Origin: Tyzzerella sp.
GTDB lineage: Bacteria > Bacillota > Clostridia > Lachnospirales > Anaerotignaceae
Assembly: GCA_019415525.1 (NCBI GenBank)
Contig: DXZA01000039.1
Span: 1 to 31,992, forward strand
Length of the DNA: 31,992 nucleotides
Direction: 5' to 3'
The notes beneath the pieces were generated by a model. That model saw nothing but the letters and a program-made list of their open reading frames with translations. It was not told the origin of the DNA and ran no database searches. The first letter of the stretch is position 1. Every line of letters starts with the position of its first letter. Below are positions 1-8,427 of this stretch, one piece after another. Both the position numbers and the translations under genes were made by a program.

Positions 1-55
1 AACCCGGGACACCTGGATTAAAAGTCCAGTGCTCTACCAACTGAGCTAATGACCC
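1..55 (-). tRNA. tRNA-Lys (anticodon UUU), cut by the window edge
   Basis: Read on the minus strand, the 5' end is GGGTCAT (acceptor strand, starting at 55), then a D-arm with AGCTCAGTTGGTAGAGC and an anticodon arm with stem CTGGA/TCCAG (25-29 and 13-17). The 7-base loop CTTTTAA (18-24) puts anticodon UUU at 20-22, which decodes AAA/AAG Lys. The T-arm begins at the window edge and the 3' half is missing, so the acceptor stem cannot be checked. A consensus promoter lies just upstream. Confidence 0.95.
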
Positions 56-91
56 GTATCTTTTTTGTTCCTTTTGCGTGACAACAAATAT

Positions 92-120
92 ATTATATTA
101 ACTAATTTGATTTTTGTCAA
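92..120 (-). promoter_or_regulatory. Consensus sigma-A promoter for the tRNA-Lys unit
   Basis: On the minus strand a perfect TTGACA (complement of 115-120) is followed by a 17-base spacer and a perfect TATAAT (complement of 92-97). Transcription would start near 85 and run into the tRNA at 55. A fully consensus promoter is typical of stable-RNA genes and suggests that this tRNA starts a transcript continuing beyond the window. Confidence 0.9.
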
Positions 121-183
121 CACTTTTTTTTCAAAAAAATTTAAAAAATTTTTAAAATATTAAAATAAAGTGTTTTATGTATT

Positions 184-687
184 TTAATAATCAAAATTTT
201 TTATAATAACAGTATTATTTTCAAAAGTTTTTTTAATATCTATTATTCTTTGATTGGAACTGCCGCAAAAAAGTAGGTCTAAAGAACGTTGTTCTTCAAT
301 AAACTTTCCATCAACAAGAATATCTGTATTTTTTAAAAGTTCTATTTTTTTATTATCATTAGAATTTATTATTTCTTCAAAAGTAAATCCTGTATATGTC
401 CATATATTAAGACCATGTTTTTTTGCTTTAATAGCAATATCTAAACAAGCCTCAGCTTGTATAAAAGGTTCACCACCAGAAAGAGTTATACCATCAAGAA
501 GTGGATTTTCTATTGCAATATTTATTATGGTGTCTGTATCGACAATTTTACCACCATTAAAATCATGAGTTTGAGGATTATGGCAGCCTTTACAGTTATG
601 AGGACAACCTTGAGTAAATACTGTAAGACGTATACCTTTGCCATCTACTATTGAATCATTTATAATATCTGAAATACGTATATCCAT
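184..687 (-). CDS. nrdG: Anaerobic ribonucleotide reductase activating enzyme (radical SAM)
   Basis: NrdG uses a [4Fe-4S] cluster and S-adenosylmethionine to generate the glycyl radical on NrdD. The cluster motif C-x3-C-x2-C appears as GCPHNCKGC near residues 28-36, followed by the SAM-binding GG-E segment (LSGGEP). At 167 residues it has the usual NrdG length. I chose the ATG at 687 because AAGGAG lies about 7 bases upstream. An in-frame ATG at 720 would add 11 residues (MHTLFYKKELF), but it lies inside a hairpin and has no ribosome binding site. The gene follows nrdD on the same strand 51 bases downstream, so the two are probably cotranscribed with a partial attenuator between them. Confidence 0.95.
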   Translation of the reverse strand: MDIRISDIINDSIVDGKGIRLTVFTQGCPHNCKGCHNPQTHDFNGGKIVDTDTIINIAIENPLLDGITLSGGEPFIQAEACLDIAIKAKKHGLNIWTYTGFTFEEIINSNDNKKIELLKNTDILVDGKFIEEQRSLDLLFCGSSNQRIIDIKKTFENNTVIIKNFDY

Positions 688-710
688 AAAAAGCTCCTTT
701 TTATAAAAGA

Positions 711-732
711 GGGTATGCATATAAGCATACCC
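711..732 (-). terminator. Hairpin between nrdD and nrdG (possible attenuator)
   Basis: An 8-bp inverted repeat, GGGTATGC (711-718) and GCATACCC (725-732), has a 6-base loop. It starts just after the nrdD stop codon. On the minus strand it is followed by TCTTTTAT, a weak U-tract, so it may terminate only part of the transcripts or stabilise the nrdD 3' end, lowering nrdG relative to nrdD. Function is inferred. Confidence 0.5.
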
Positions 733-738
733 ATAAAA

Positions 739-3069
739 TTATTTTTCTATACTATTTATTGATGTAGAGTGTTTAACTCTATCACGAACTTCAGCTCGTT
801 TTGCATCATTAAATCTATCAAGAGTACCTACAAGATAACCTGTAATTCTTCTTATTCTTTGGAATGAAGGTCCATTTTCTTCGCTTCTTCCGCATTTAGG
901 ACAAGTATCACCTATTATTCCATTATAACCGCAAACAGGGTCTCTATCAACAGGGTGATTTATTGAGCCATATCCGATACCCTGTGTTTTCATATATCTT
1001 ACAACTTTTTCAAAAGCATCAATATTTTTTGTTGGGTCACCATCAAGTTCAATATATGAAATATGACCTGCATTTGTAAGTGCATGATAAGGTGCTTCAA
1101 GCTGTATTTTTTTAAAAGCACTTATAGGGAAATAAACAGGTATATGGAATGAATTTGTATAGTATTCTTTATCTGTAATACCTTCTATAATACCAAATTT
1201 TTTCTTATCCATTCTTATAAATCTACCTGAAAGCCCTTCTGCTGGTGTTGCAAGAAGTGAGAAGTTAAGATGAGTTTTTTCAGATATTTCATCCATTCTT
1301 CTTCTCATATGTCCAATTATTTCAAGACCAAGATTTTGAGCCATTTCACTTTCACCATGATGAACTCCAATAAGTGCTTTAAGACACTCAGCAAGACCTA
1401 TAAATCCTACAGAAAGAGTACCATGTTTAAGAATTTCTCCTACCTCATCATTATAACCAAGTTTTTCGCTATCAATCCATACACCTTCACCCATAAGAAA
1501 AGGATAATTATGAACTTTTTTCTTACATTGTATTTTAAATCTTTCAAGAAGTTGTTCAATTACAAGGTCAATTTTTTTATCAAGTTCATTATAGAACCAT
1601 TCTATATTTTTATTAGCAAGTATAGCCAATCTTGGAAGATTTATTGTTGTAAAACTTAAATTTCCTCTACCGTTTGAAATTTCTCTTTCAGGGTCGTATG
1701 TGTTACCTATAACTCTTGTACGGCATCCCATATAAGCAATTTCAGTTTCTGGAGTACCTTTATAATATTGAAGATTAAAAGGTGCATCTTGAAAAGAAAA
1801 GTTAGGGAAAAGACGTTTTGCACTAACTCTACAAGCAAGTCTAAAAAGGTCATAGTTTGGTTCATCAGGATTGAAATTTATACCATCTTTTACTCTGAAT
1901 ATTTGTATTGGAAATATAGGTGTTTCACCATTTCCAAGACCTGCTTCAGTAACAAGAAGAACATTTTTAACAACCATTCGACCTTCTGTTGAAGTATCCA
2001 TACCATAATTTATTGAAGAGAAAGGTGTCTGAGCCCCTGCTCTTGAATGCATTGTATTAAGGTTATGGATAAGAGATTCCATAGCCTGATATGTTGCCTT
2101 ATCAGTTTCTTTTTCTGCTTTTTTACGAGCGAAATTTTGGCATTTTTCAATAGTTTCAATATCTATACCTATACTATTAAGTTTTTGTTTTTCAGTTTCA
2201 ATATATTTTTCATTATAATCAAGAGTAGGTAATAACCCATTTTCAACAAGTTCTTTTTGTATATCTTCTATTTTTGAAGTATCTATATTATTACATAAAA
2301 GTTCTAATGCAGAAATAAGATTATTAAAATATCTTTTCTTATAAGTTTTTCTTACACCTGGAGCAAGACCATAATCAAAATTTACTATTGATTGACCACC
2401 ATGTTGGTCATTTTGATTTGACTGTATTGCTATACAAGCAAGAGATGAATAACTTGCAATATCATTTGGTTCTCTTAATACGCCATGACCTGTTGAGAAA
2501 CCATTTTTAAATAATTTTAAAAGGTCAATTTGGCAACAAGTTGTAGTAAGTGTATAAAAGTCCAAGTCATGAATGTGTATATCACCATTTCTATGTGCTT
2601 CTGAAAATTCTGGTTTTAAAACATACATTTCATTAAAATGTTTTGCACCTTCAGAGCCATATTTAAGCATAGCTCCCATTGCTGTATTTCCATCAATGTT
2701 AGCATTTTCTCTTTTTATATCACTATCAGTAGCGTCTTTATAAGTAATATCTTCGAAAGTTTTCATAAGTCTTCCGTTCATATTTCTTATTCTTGTTCTT
2801 TCGGCTCTATAAAGTATATAGGCTTTTGCAGTATCAGTAAAACCGTTTTCTATAAGAACCTTTTCAACAGCATCTTGAATTTGTTCAACATTAGGTTCTT
2901 CTGTACCTTCTTTTTCTAATATTTTAATAGTATTCTCAGCGAGAGAAAGACATTGAGAATATTCTTTTTCACCAGTTGAAGCTTCGAATGCCTTTGATAT
3001 TGCATCAGCAATTTTATTTATATCAAATTTAGCAATTCTTCCATCACGCTTTTTAATACAGTTAACCAT
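739..3069 (-). CDS. nrdD: Anaerobic (class III) ribonucleoside-triphosphate reductase
   Basis: This cytoplasmic glycyl-radical enzyme reduces ribonucleoside triphosphates to deoxyribonucleotides without oxygen. Of its 776 residues, the first ~95 form an ATP-cone allosteric domain (start MVNCIKKRDGR). The large catalytic barrel follows. Near the C-terminus is a zinc site with two Cys pairs (CGY...CPKCGR). The radical-site segment RITGYLVG places the radical glycine at about residue 744, 33 residues from the end, as expected. The start at 3069 is preceded by GGGGG and AGGA. nrdG, its activase, lies directly downstream. Two NrdR-box-like sites upstream and the nrdR gene close by indicate repression by NrdR (inference). 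No aerobic reductase is present in the window. Confidence 0.97.
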   Translation of the reverse strand: MVNCIKKRDGRIAKFDINKIADAISKAFEASTGEKEYSQCLSLAENTIKILEKEGTEEPNVEQIQDAVEKVLIENGFTDTAKAYILYRAERTRIRNMNGRLMKTFEDITYKDATDSDIKRENANIDGNTAMGAMLKYGSEGAKHFNEMYVLKPEFSEAHRNGDIHIHDLDFYTLTTTCCQIDLLKLFKNGFSTGHGVLREPNDIASYSSLACIAIQSNQNDQHGGQSIVNFDYGLAPGVRKTYKKRYFNNLISALELLCNNIDTSKIEDIQKELVENGLLPTLDYNEKYIETEKQKLNSIGIDIETIEKCQNFARKKAEKETDKATYQAMESLIHNLNTMHSRAGAQTPFSSINYGMDTSTEGRMVVKNVLLVTEAGLGNGETPIFPIQIFRVKDGINFNPDEPNYDLFRLACRVSAKRLFPNFSFQDAPFNLQYYKGTPETEIAYMGCRTRVIGNTYDPEREISNGRGNLSFTTINLPRLAILANKNIEWFYNELDKKIDLVIEQLLERFKIQCKKKVHNYPFLMGEGVWIDSEKLGYNDEVGEILKHGTLSVGFIGLAECLKALIGVHHGESEMAQNLGLEIIGHMRRRMDEISEKTHLNFSLLATPAEGLSGRFIRMDKKKFGIIEGITDKEYYTNSFHIPVYFPISAFKKIQLEAPYHALTNAGHISYIELDGDPTKNIDAFEKVVRYMKTQGIGYGSINHPVDRDPVCGYNGIIGDTCPKCGRSEENGPSFQRIRRITGYLVGTLDRFNDAKRAEVRDRVKHSTSINSIEK

Positions 3070-3115
3070 ATGTCCTAACCCCCAATAATTTTTATAGTGT
3101 TATAAAATTTTATAA

Positions 3116-3162
3116 CCACAATATATAGTAATTATATTCCTGAAATGTTGAATATATTGTAC
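3116..3162 (-). promoter_or_regulatory. Paired NrdR boxes upstream of nrdD
   Basis: Two sites resemble the known NrdR box (acaCwAtATaTwGtgt). The first, at 3116-3131, has the core CAATATATAGT. The second, at 3147-3162, has the core GAATATATTGT, or ACAATATATTC on the other strand. Equivalent bases (3119 and 3150) are 31 bp apart, about three helical turns, which is the classic spacing of NrdR box pairs. A minus-strand TATAAT (complement of 3131-3136) lies between them, so bound NrdR would cover the nrdD promoter region. nrdR itself begins about 470 bp away. Confidence 0.8.
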
Positions 3163-3264
3163 TAAAATGGATTTTTAAAGTCAATATTCAGTTTTTGAGC
3201 AGTACTTAAAAAACAGCATAAGCATAGTATTTATAATATAAAAAATTTTTTTGGAGGGGTATAT

Positions 3265-3528
3265 ATGGAGAGATTTTCTGATTTAAAAAATAAAGAAGTG
3301 ATAAATATTTGTGACGGAACTAGGTATGGATATATAAGAGATTTGGAAATAGATATACAATGTGCAAAAATAATTGCTGTAATAGTACCCATTGAAGGAA
3401 AAATGTGGGGATTTTTTTGTCCGGAAGAAGAATATAGAATTCCTTGGTGTTGTATTGTAAAAATAGGGGAAGATATAATATTAGTTGATGTTAATACAGA
3501 AGAAATACTACAAAATACACCAAAATAA
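3265..3528 (+). CDS. YlmC/YmxH family PRC-barrel-like protein
   Basis: This 87-residue soluble protein matches the small YlmC/YmxH family: MERFSDLKNKEVINICDG at the start, then GxIxDLExD-type strands (YIRDLEIDIQ) and a central basic/aromatic barrel region. Some members are linked to sporulation, but the biochemical role is not established. A strong GGAGGGG lies about 7 bases before the ATG. It is divergent from nrdD and about 100 bases upstream of nrdR on the same strand, so it may share a transcript with nrdR. Its upstream region contains the NrdR-box pair, although the boxes are placed better for nrdD. Confidence 0.85.
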   Translation: MERFSDLKNKEVINICDGTRYGYIRDLEIDIQCAKIIAVIVPIEGKMWGFFCPEEEYRIPWCCIVKIGEDIILVDVNTEEILQNTPK

Positions 3529-3632
3529 TAATAAATAACTATATATTTAACCAATTTACTTGATTTTAAAAAATGTATAAAGTATACTTAAAACAGACAA
3601 TAAATTCCAAAGAATAAGAAAGGTGGTTCTTT

Positions 3633-4097
3633 ATGAAGTGTCCTTTTTGTAATAATCCTGACACTAAAGTAGTTGACTCAAGAGCACAAGATGAAAATTC
3701 AGCCATAAGAAGAAGAAGAGTATGTGAAAGATGTGGAAAACGTTTTACAACATATGAGAGAGTAGATACAATTCCTATAACTGTTATTAAAAATGATGGT
3801 ACAAGAGAAATTTTTGATAAAAATAAGCTTATTAATGGTATGATGAAATCATGTAATAAAAGACCTGTAACATTAAATCAGATTGAAAAAATAGCTGATG
3901 ATATAGAAAATACAGTTATGAATAGAATGGAAAAAGAGGTTGAAAGCAAAGAACTTGGGAATATGGTTATGGATCTATTAAAGGATATAGATGAAGTTGC
4001 ATATGTAAGATTTGCTTCTGTTTATAGACAGTTTAAAGATATAAATACTTTTATAGATGAACTTGAAAAATTACTTAAAGAGAAAAAAAACAATTAA
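3633..4097 (+). CDS. nrdR: Transcriptional repressor NrdR
   Basis: NrdR is a nucleotide-sensing repressor of ribonucleotide reductase genes. The N-terminal zinc ribbon has CPFC (residues 3-6) and CERC (31-34), with the conserved VVDSR and the basic RRRRVCERCGKRFTTYE stretch between and after them. An ATP-cone domain covers about residues 49-139 (VIKNDGTREIFDKNKL). The 154-residue length is standard. AAAGGTGG precedes the start. Paired NrdR boxes upstream of nrdD, less than 0.6 kb away, give it an obvious local target. A strong terminator follows directly. Confidence 0.97.
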   Translation: MKCPFCNNPDTKVVDSRAQDENSAIRRRRVCERCGKRFTTYERVDTIPITVIKNDGTREIFDKNKLINGMMKSCNKRPVTLNQIEKIADDIENTVMNRMEKEVESKELGNMVMDLLKDIDEVAYVRFASVYRQFKDINTFIDELEKLLKEKKNN

Positions 4098-4127
4098 AAA
4101 GGTATGCCTTATGGCATACCTTTTTTT
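4096..4127. terminator. Bidirectional intrinsic terminator (nrdR / CPBP gene)
   Basis: The arms AAAAAGGTATGCC (4096-4108) and GGCATACCTTTTT (4113-4125) are perfect complements around the loop TTAT. T-tracts follow on both strands, so it can end nrdR from the left and the convergent CPBP gene from the right. Confidence 0.92.
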
Positions 4128-5073
4128 ATGAAATAATAGTAAGAACTTTAATTAATAATGGCAATATAATTACTTGAATAGAAAATATTGCGACTATAAT
4201 TGCAAGAGATATATTGCATATAGGCTCTTGTTGTTCTTTTGGAAGATTATAATAGATAATATCTGTAGTAGTTTCGTTACTATTTTTATTTACTTTTAAA
4301 AATGCCCATATAAGTAATATTAGTATAGGTAATGTTATTACAAAAATAAGTAACATTGAAAATATAGAAGCAATTGCATCAGATATAGAAGGATTTAATG
4401 AAGCTTCAATAGCTTCAGCTTTAGTCAAATTTGATAATGCAATATTTGACAAAATAATCTGAGATGCATTAATTGTAAAATGGGATATTATAGAAGAAAA
4501 TATAGATTTTGTTTTATAAACAAAAAAGCTAAATAAAATACCCATTACAAATGTATATAAAAACTGTTGTGCATTCATATGCATCATAGCAAAAAGAAAA
4601 CCACACATAATACAAGCTTTTAAAAGACTTGTTGTTTTATATCCATTAAATATAATGCCTCTAAATATTATTTCTTCATATATAGCAGGAGTTAGTGCTG
4701 TTGATACAATCATAAGCCATAATGGTACATCTATTGTTTCTGAAATCATAGCAGAAACAGCATTTTGAAAAAATAAACTTGTAATTCCACTTATCAAACC
4801 AATAAATGGCTGTACAAATATTGATATACCTATAATTATGAGTATATTTAAAATGCTTATAGGTTTAATACTTAAAACCTCTTTAACATTTTGCTTTGTA
4901 ATTAAGAAATATATAATAGCAGGAACTCCAAATACAAATGATTGACTGAGTATCATATCATATGCATAACCAATATTTAATGCTGATGTTAAAAATTGCC
5001 ATATTATAGCTAATATAAACTGACAGATAAATAAATAAACTAAAAATGTATTTGCCCTTTTAATACTATACAT
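4126..5073 (-). CDS. CPBP family intramembrane metalloprotease
   Basis: This 315-residue polytopic membrane protein has about eight hydrophobic segments. The CPBP (Abi) signature is present: EEIIFR (E133, E134, R138), a His in MMHMN (H165) and a third-motif His in ISHFTIN (H198). Family members include Rce1-type proteases and bacteriocin self-immunity proteins; the substrate here cannot be predicted. TTGGAGG precedes the start. It follows the AI-2E gene by 23 bases and is probably cotranscribed with it. Its stop codon overlaps the terminator shared with nrdR. Confidence 0.88.
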   Translation of the reverse strand: MYSIKRANTFLVYLFICQFILAIIWQFLTSALNIGYAYDMILSQSFVFGVPAIIYFLITKQNVKEVLSIKPISILNILIIIGISIFVQPFIGLISGITSLFFQNAVSAMISETIDVPLWLMIVSTALTPAIYEEIIFRGIIFNGYKTTSLLKACIMCGFLFAMMHMNAQQFLYTFVMGILFSFFVYKTKSIFSSIISHFTINASQIILSNIALSNLTKAEAIEASLNPSISDAIASIFSMLLIFVITLPILILLIWAFLKVNKNSNETTTDIIYYNLPKEQQEPICNISLAIIVAIFSIQVIILPLLIKVLTIIS

Positions 5074-5096
5074 TGAATACCTCCAATAAAAAAATA

Positions 5097-6317
5097 TTAG
5101 TTTTCTTTTTCAAGAAGTTTATCAACATCAATATTACCGTATTTTGTGCTATAAGTCATATCAACATACTCGCAGAAGAAAAGTTTTATAGAAGCAAATA
5201 CAGGAACTCCTATAAACATTCCTAAAGGTCCCATAATAGCACCACCTATTGTTATTGAAAGAATAATCCATATTGGACTTATACCTACTGTTTGACCAAG
5301 TATTTTTGGACCTAATATTATACCATCAAACTGTTGGAGTATAAGTATAAATATAGCAACAAATATTGCTTTTGAAGGCATTGTAAGAAGAACAATAAAT
5401 ACAGCAGGAACACCACCTATAAAAGGTCCAAAATAAGGTATCATATTTGTAACACCTACAATAACACTTATTAGCATTATAAAAGGTGTATTAAGTATAT
5501 TAAGGCCTATAAAACAAAGTATACCAATTATTGTTGAGTCTATTGTTTTACCTACAATAAAATTTTTAAATATGCTATCTATTCTTCTCATATTATGTAT
5601 AAAAGATGTTACTTTTTTATCAGCGAAAAATGCATATATTATTTTTTTTAGGTATGCTATAAATTTTTCTTTACCTGAAAGAAGATAAAGACTTATAACA
5701 ATTCCAAGAAGTATATTAATAAGATAAGATGCTATATTATATGTGCCACTAAGCAAAGCTGTTATTGTATTACCATTAAAATACTTTGAAATTGTAAGAG
5801 GGATATTTTTTGTATAATCCATCATATATGATGAAGCTATATTAAAGGCATAAACTACATCATCAGAATCAATATATTCTATTCTATCAAAGAATTTATA
5901 TAAATTGTCTTCAAATGAAGCAAGACTTTGTGGTAATGTATTTATAAAATTATAAGCACTATTCATAACTTCTGGTATAAAATATTTCATTATAAGGAAT
6001 ATACAGCCAAATAAAGCTATATAAGTTATAAGTATAGAAATATTTCTTAAAATCCTTTGAGATTTTATTTTTGATTTAAGTTTTTTTTCAAAAAAACAAA
6101 CTAAAGGATTTACTAAATAAGCTATACAGAACCCATATATAAAGGGAGAAATAATTTTTTTCCCGCTTAATAAGAATGTCTTTACAGCCACAACAACACC
6201 TGTAAGATTATCAACAGTTTTAGCAACTATAATTAAAAGAGCTAAAACAATAAATACATAAACAGATATTTTTAAGTATTTTTTGTCAAAAGAAAATTTT
6301 TTTAGTATAAATATCAC
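5097..6317 (-). CDS. AI-2E family transporter (permease)
   Basis: This 406-residue protein has seven or eight predicted membrane segments. It carries AI-2E (UPF0118) family features, including the PYFGPFIGGVPA segment and the C-terminal GxxxGPLGMFIGVPVFA region. Members are proposed autoinducer-2 exporters, Na+/H+ antiporters or general permeases, so the substrate is open. The start is odd. The longest frame opens with GTG at 6317, but the only Shine-Dalgarno sequence (AGAGG) directly abuts that GTG, and an in-frame TAA lies two codons upstream. The next ATG comes well after the first membrane segment. An ATA codon at 6306-6308 lies 8 bases after AGAGG, so a non-AUG start is possible. Confidence 0.88.
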   Translation of the reverse strand: MIFILKKFSFDKKYLKISVYVFIVLALLIIVAKTVDNLTGVVVAVKTFLLSGKKIISPFIYGFCIAYLVNPLVCFFEKKLKSKIKSQRILRNISILITYIALFGCIFLIMKYFIPEVMNSAYNFINTLPQSLASFEDNLYKFFDRIEYIDSDDVVYAFNIASSYMMDYTKNIPLTISKYFNGNTITALLSGTYNIASYLINILLGIVISLYLLSGKEKFIAYLKKIIYAFFADKKVTSFIHNMRRIDSIFKNFIVGKTIDSTIIGILCFIGLNILNTPFIMLISVIVGVTNMIPYFGPFIGGVPAVFIVLLTMPSKAIFVAIFILILQQFDGIILGPKILGQTVGISPIWIILSITIGGAIMGPLGMFIGVPVFASIKLFFCEYVDMTYSTKYGNIDVDKLLEKEN

Positions 6318-6489
6318 CTCTTAAGAATTATTTTGTATTGTACTTAAACATAATACTATGAAATAATAAATAATTCTATATTTACGCTAAAATATTGATG
6401 TTATTTTATGATAAACTATGTTAAGATATTATTATACTCTGAATTTATTAAAATCTTCTTAAGTTTGTTTTACATAAATTATTAGAAAG

Positions 6490-6518
6490 TTGAATTATTC
6501 TATTTTGAAATCTATAAT
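6490..6518 (+). promoter_or_regulatory. Sigma-A promoter of the moxR operon
   Basis: TTGAAT (6490-6495), a 17-base spacer and TATAAT (6513-6518) form a near-consensus promoter about 40 bases upstream of the moxR start. The rest of the 240-base divergent intergenic stretch (6318-6557) is AT-rich, and I see nothing else clear in it. Confidence 0.8.
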
Positions 6519-6557
6519 CAAATTTAAGAATGGTTTGTATATGAAAGGAGTTTTAAT

Positions 6558-7532
6558 ATGAATGATGAAGTTATAAGAAGTTTTTCGGAAGATTTTTTGA
6601 AAATAGAAAATGAAATAGGTAAAATGATAATAGGACAAAAAGATATAATAAGAAATGTTCTTATTGCTATAATAGGTGGAGGCAATGTTCTATTAGAAGG
6701 GCTTCCTGGTCTTGGAAAAACACAGCTTGTAAAAGCCTTTGGAAAAACTCTTGGATTAGATTTTTCAAGAATTCAGTTTACACCAGACCTTATGCCTGCT
6801 GATGTAACAGGTACAAATATTGTTACAAAAGACAAAGATGGAAAAAGTATATTTGAATTTAAAGAAGGACCTATATTTTCAAATATAATACTTGCAGATG
6901 AGATAAACAGAGCTACACCAAAAACTCAAAGTGCACTTCTTGAGGCTATGCAAGAAAGAACTGTTACAGTTGGTAATGAAACATATGAATTGCCAAAACC
7001 TTTTTTTGTTCTTGCAACACAAAATCCTGTTGAACAAGAAGGTACATATGCACTTCCAGAAGCACAGATGGATAGATTTATGTTTAAACTTAATGTTGAA
7101 TATCCAAAAAAAGAAGAACTTTTAAAAATAATAACTCTTACAACAGGTACAAAACAGGAAGATATAAATATTTCTTCTAATGGTGAAAAAATATTAAAAA
7201 TGAGAGAAATAGCAAAAGAAGTTCCAATAGCTTCTTCTGTATATGAATATATAATAGATTTAATTATGAAGTGTCATCCAGAAAGTGAAAATTCTTTAGA
7301 TATTGTAAAAAAATATGTTAACTATGGCTCAAGCCCTAGAGGAGCTCAGGCTGTGGTTACATCAGCAAGAATAGTTGCTCTTATAAATGGAAGATATAAT
7401 GTATCATATGAAGATGTAAATGAGGTTATAAAACCAGCATTAAGACATAGATTATATCTTAATTTTGAAGCATATGCTGATGGAATAAGCTCAGATTATA
7501 TTATTGATAAAATAATAGAAGAGGGCAAATAA
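6558..7532 (+). CDS. MoxR family AAA+ ATPase
   Basis: MoxR ATPases act as chaperones that mature or insert partner proteins, usually together with DUF58 and von Willebrand A-type proteins. Walker A is GLPGLGKT (residues 48-55) and Walker B is ILADEINR (111-118). The conserved TPDLMPADVTGT and the sensor region LATQNPVEQEGTYALPEAQMDRF follow, and a C-terminal AAA lid ends the protein. The 324-residue length is typical. AAAGGAG lies 7 bases upstream of the ATG. The DUF58 gene begins one base after its stop codon, so the two are translationally tight partners. Confidence 0.93.
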   Translation: MNDEVIRSFSEDFLKIENEIGKMIIGQKDIIRNVLIAIIGGGNVLLEGLPGLGKTQLVKAFGKTLGLDFSRIQFTPDLMPADVTGTNIVTKDKDGKSIFEFKEGPIFSNIILADEINRATPKTQSALLEAMQERTVTVGNETYELPKPFFVLATQNPVEQEGTYALPEAQMDRFMFKLNVEYPKKEELLKIITLTTGTKQEDINISSNGEKILKMREIAKEVPIASSVYEYIIDLIMKCHPESENSLDIVKKYVNYGSSPRGAQAVVTSARIVALINGRYNVSYEDVNEVIKPALRHRLYLNFEAYADGISSDYIIDKIIEEGK

Positions 7533-7533
7533 T

Positions 7534-8403
7534 ATGGGAGAGCTTAAAAAGAGTATAACAAAAGAATTTATTTCATCTTTAGAAGGCATAAATTTATTGC
7601 TTTCAGGAAGAATGAATAATACAGCTTTAAGTGGAACGAGAAAATCTCATGCAAAGGGAAGTTCTCTTGAATTTTCTGATTTTAGGGAATATACTCTTGG
7701 TGATGATATAAGAAGAATTGATTGGAATAGTTACGCACGATTTGATAAACTATTTATGAAGATATTTGAAGAAGAAAAACAAGCTGATATTAATATTTTT
7801 ATTGATATAAGTAATTCGATGAGTGAAGAGTTTGAAAAATCTGTTTTTAGTAAGCAAATTGCACTTTCCATAGCATATATTGCTTTAAAAAATACAGACA
7901 GAGTAAATATATTTACATTTGGTGATGGTGTTAGCTATAAAAAATTAAAAGTTTCTTCTATATCAAAATTTTATGAAATAGTAGATTTCCTTGATAATGC
8001 AGATAATAATGGTACTACATATATTTTAAAATCTGTAAAAGAAGCTTCAAAGGATATAAAAGGTAAAGGTATTGCATATGTAATTTCAGATTTTTTTTCT
8101 GATGATGGATATGCAGAAGCATTAGGATATATGCTTTATAAAAAGCAGGAAATATCCTGTATACATACGCTTTCGAAAATGGACACAGAACCTGAAATGT
8201 ATGGTAATGTACGACTTATTGACAGTGAAGGGATAAACCAAGACACAGATATTTTTATAAGTCCTATAATAATTGAAAATTATAAAAAAGAACTTTATGA
8301 ATTCAAAAATAAATTTAGTGAATTTTGCCGTAAAAAAGGTATAAAGTATACTTATGCATATACTAAAGATAAGGTTTCTAAAATAGTCCTGAAAGCATTA
8401 TAA
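7534..8403 (+). CDS. DUF58 domain-containing protein
   Basis: This 289-residue soluble protein is the usual MoxR partner. The DUF58 hallmark FSDFREYTLGDDIRRIDWN lies at about residues 47-65. A von Willebrand A-like fold follows, with a MIDAS-type D-I-S-N-S (residues 91-95). There is no transmembrane segment, unlike many longer DUF58 proteins. The BatA/BatB and transglutaminase-like genes that often complete such operons are absent; a membrane GAF-PAS protein follows instead after 24 bases. Its role in the cell is unknown, although family context suggests envelope or stress functions. Confidence 0.9.
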   Translation: MGELKKSITKEFISSLEGINLLLSGRMNNTALSGTRKSHAKGSSLEFSDFREYTLGDDIRRIDWNSYARFDKLFMKIFEEEKQADINIFIDISNSMSEEFEKSVFSKQIALSIAYIALKNTDRVNIFTFGDGVSYKKLKVSSISKFYEIVDFLDNADNNGTTYILKSVKEASKDIKGKGIAYVISDFFSDDGYAEALGYMLYKKQEISCIHTLSKMDTEPEMYGNVRLIDSEGINQDTDIFISPIIIENYKKELYEFKNKFSEFCRKKGIKYTYAYTKDKVSKIVLKAL

Positions 8404-8427
8404 AATTTATAAAAGGACGGTAACAAT

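Noticed and set aside
254..568. Plus-strand reading frame opposite nrdG
   Set aside because: It is a shadow of the nrdG frame with no ribosome binding site and no recognisable protein features; the same applies to the plus-strand frames opposite nrdD, nfnA and nfnB.
688..720. Longer nrdG start at 720
   Set aside because: The ATG lies inside the hairpin and has no ribosome binding site, while 687 has AAGGAG at good distance.
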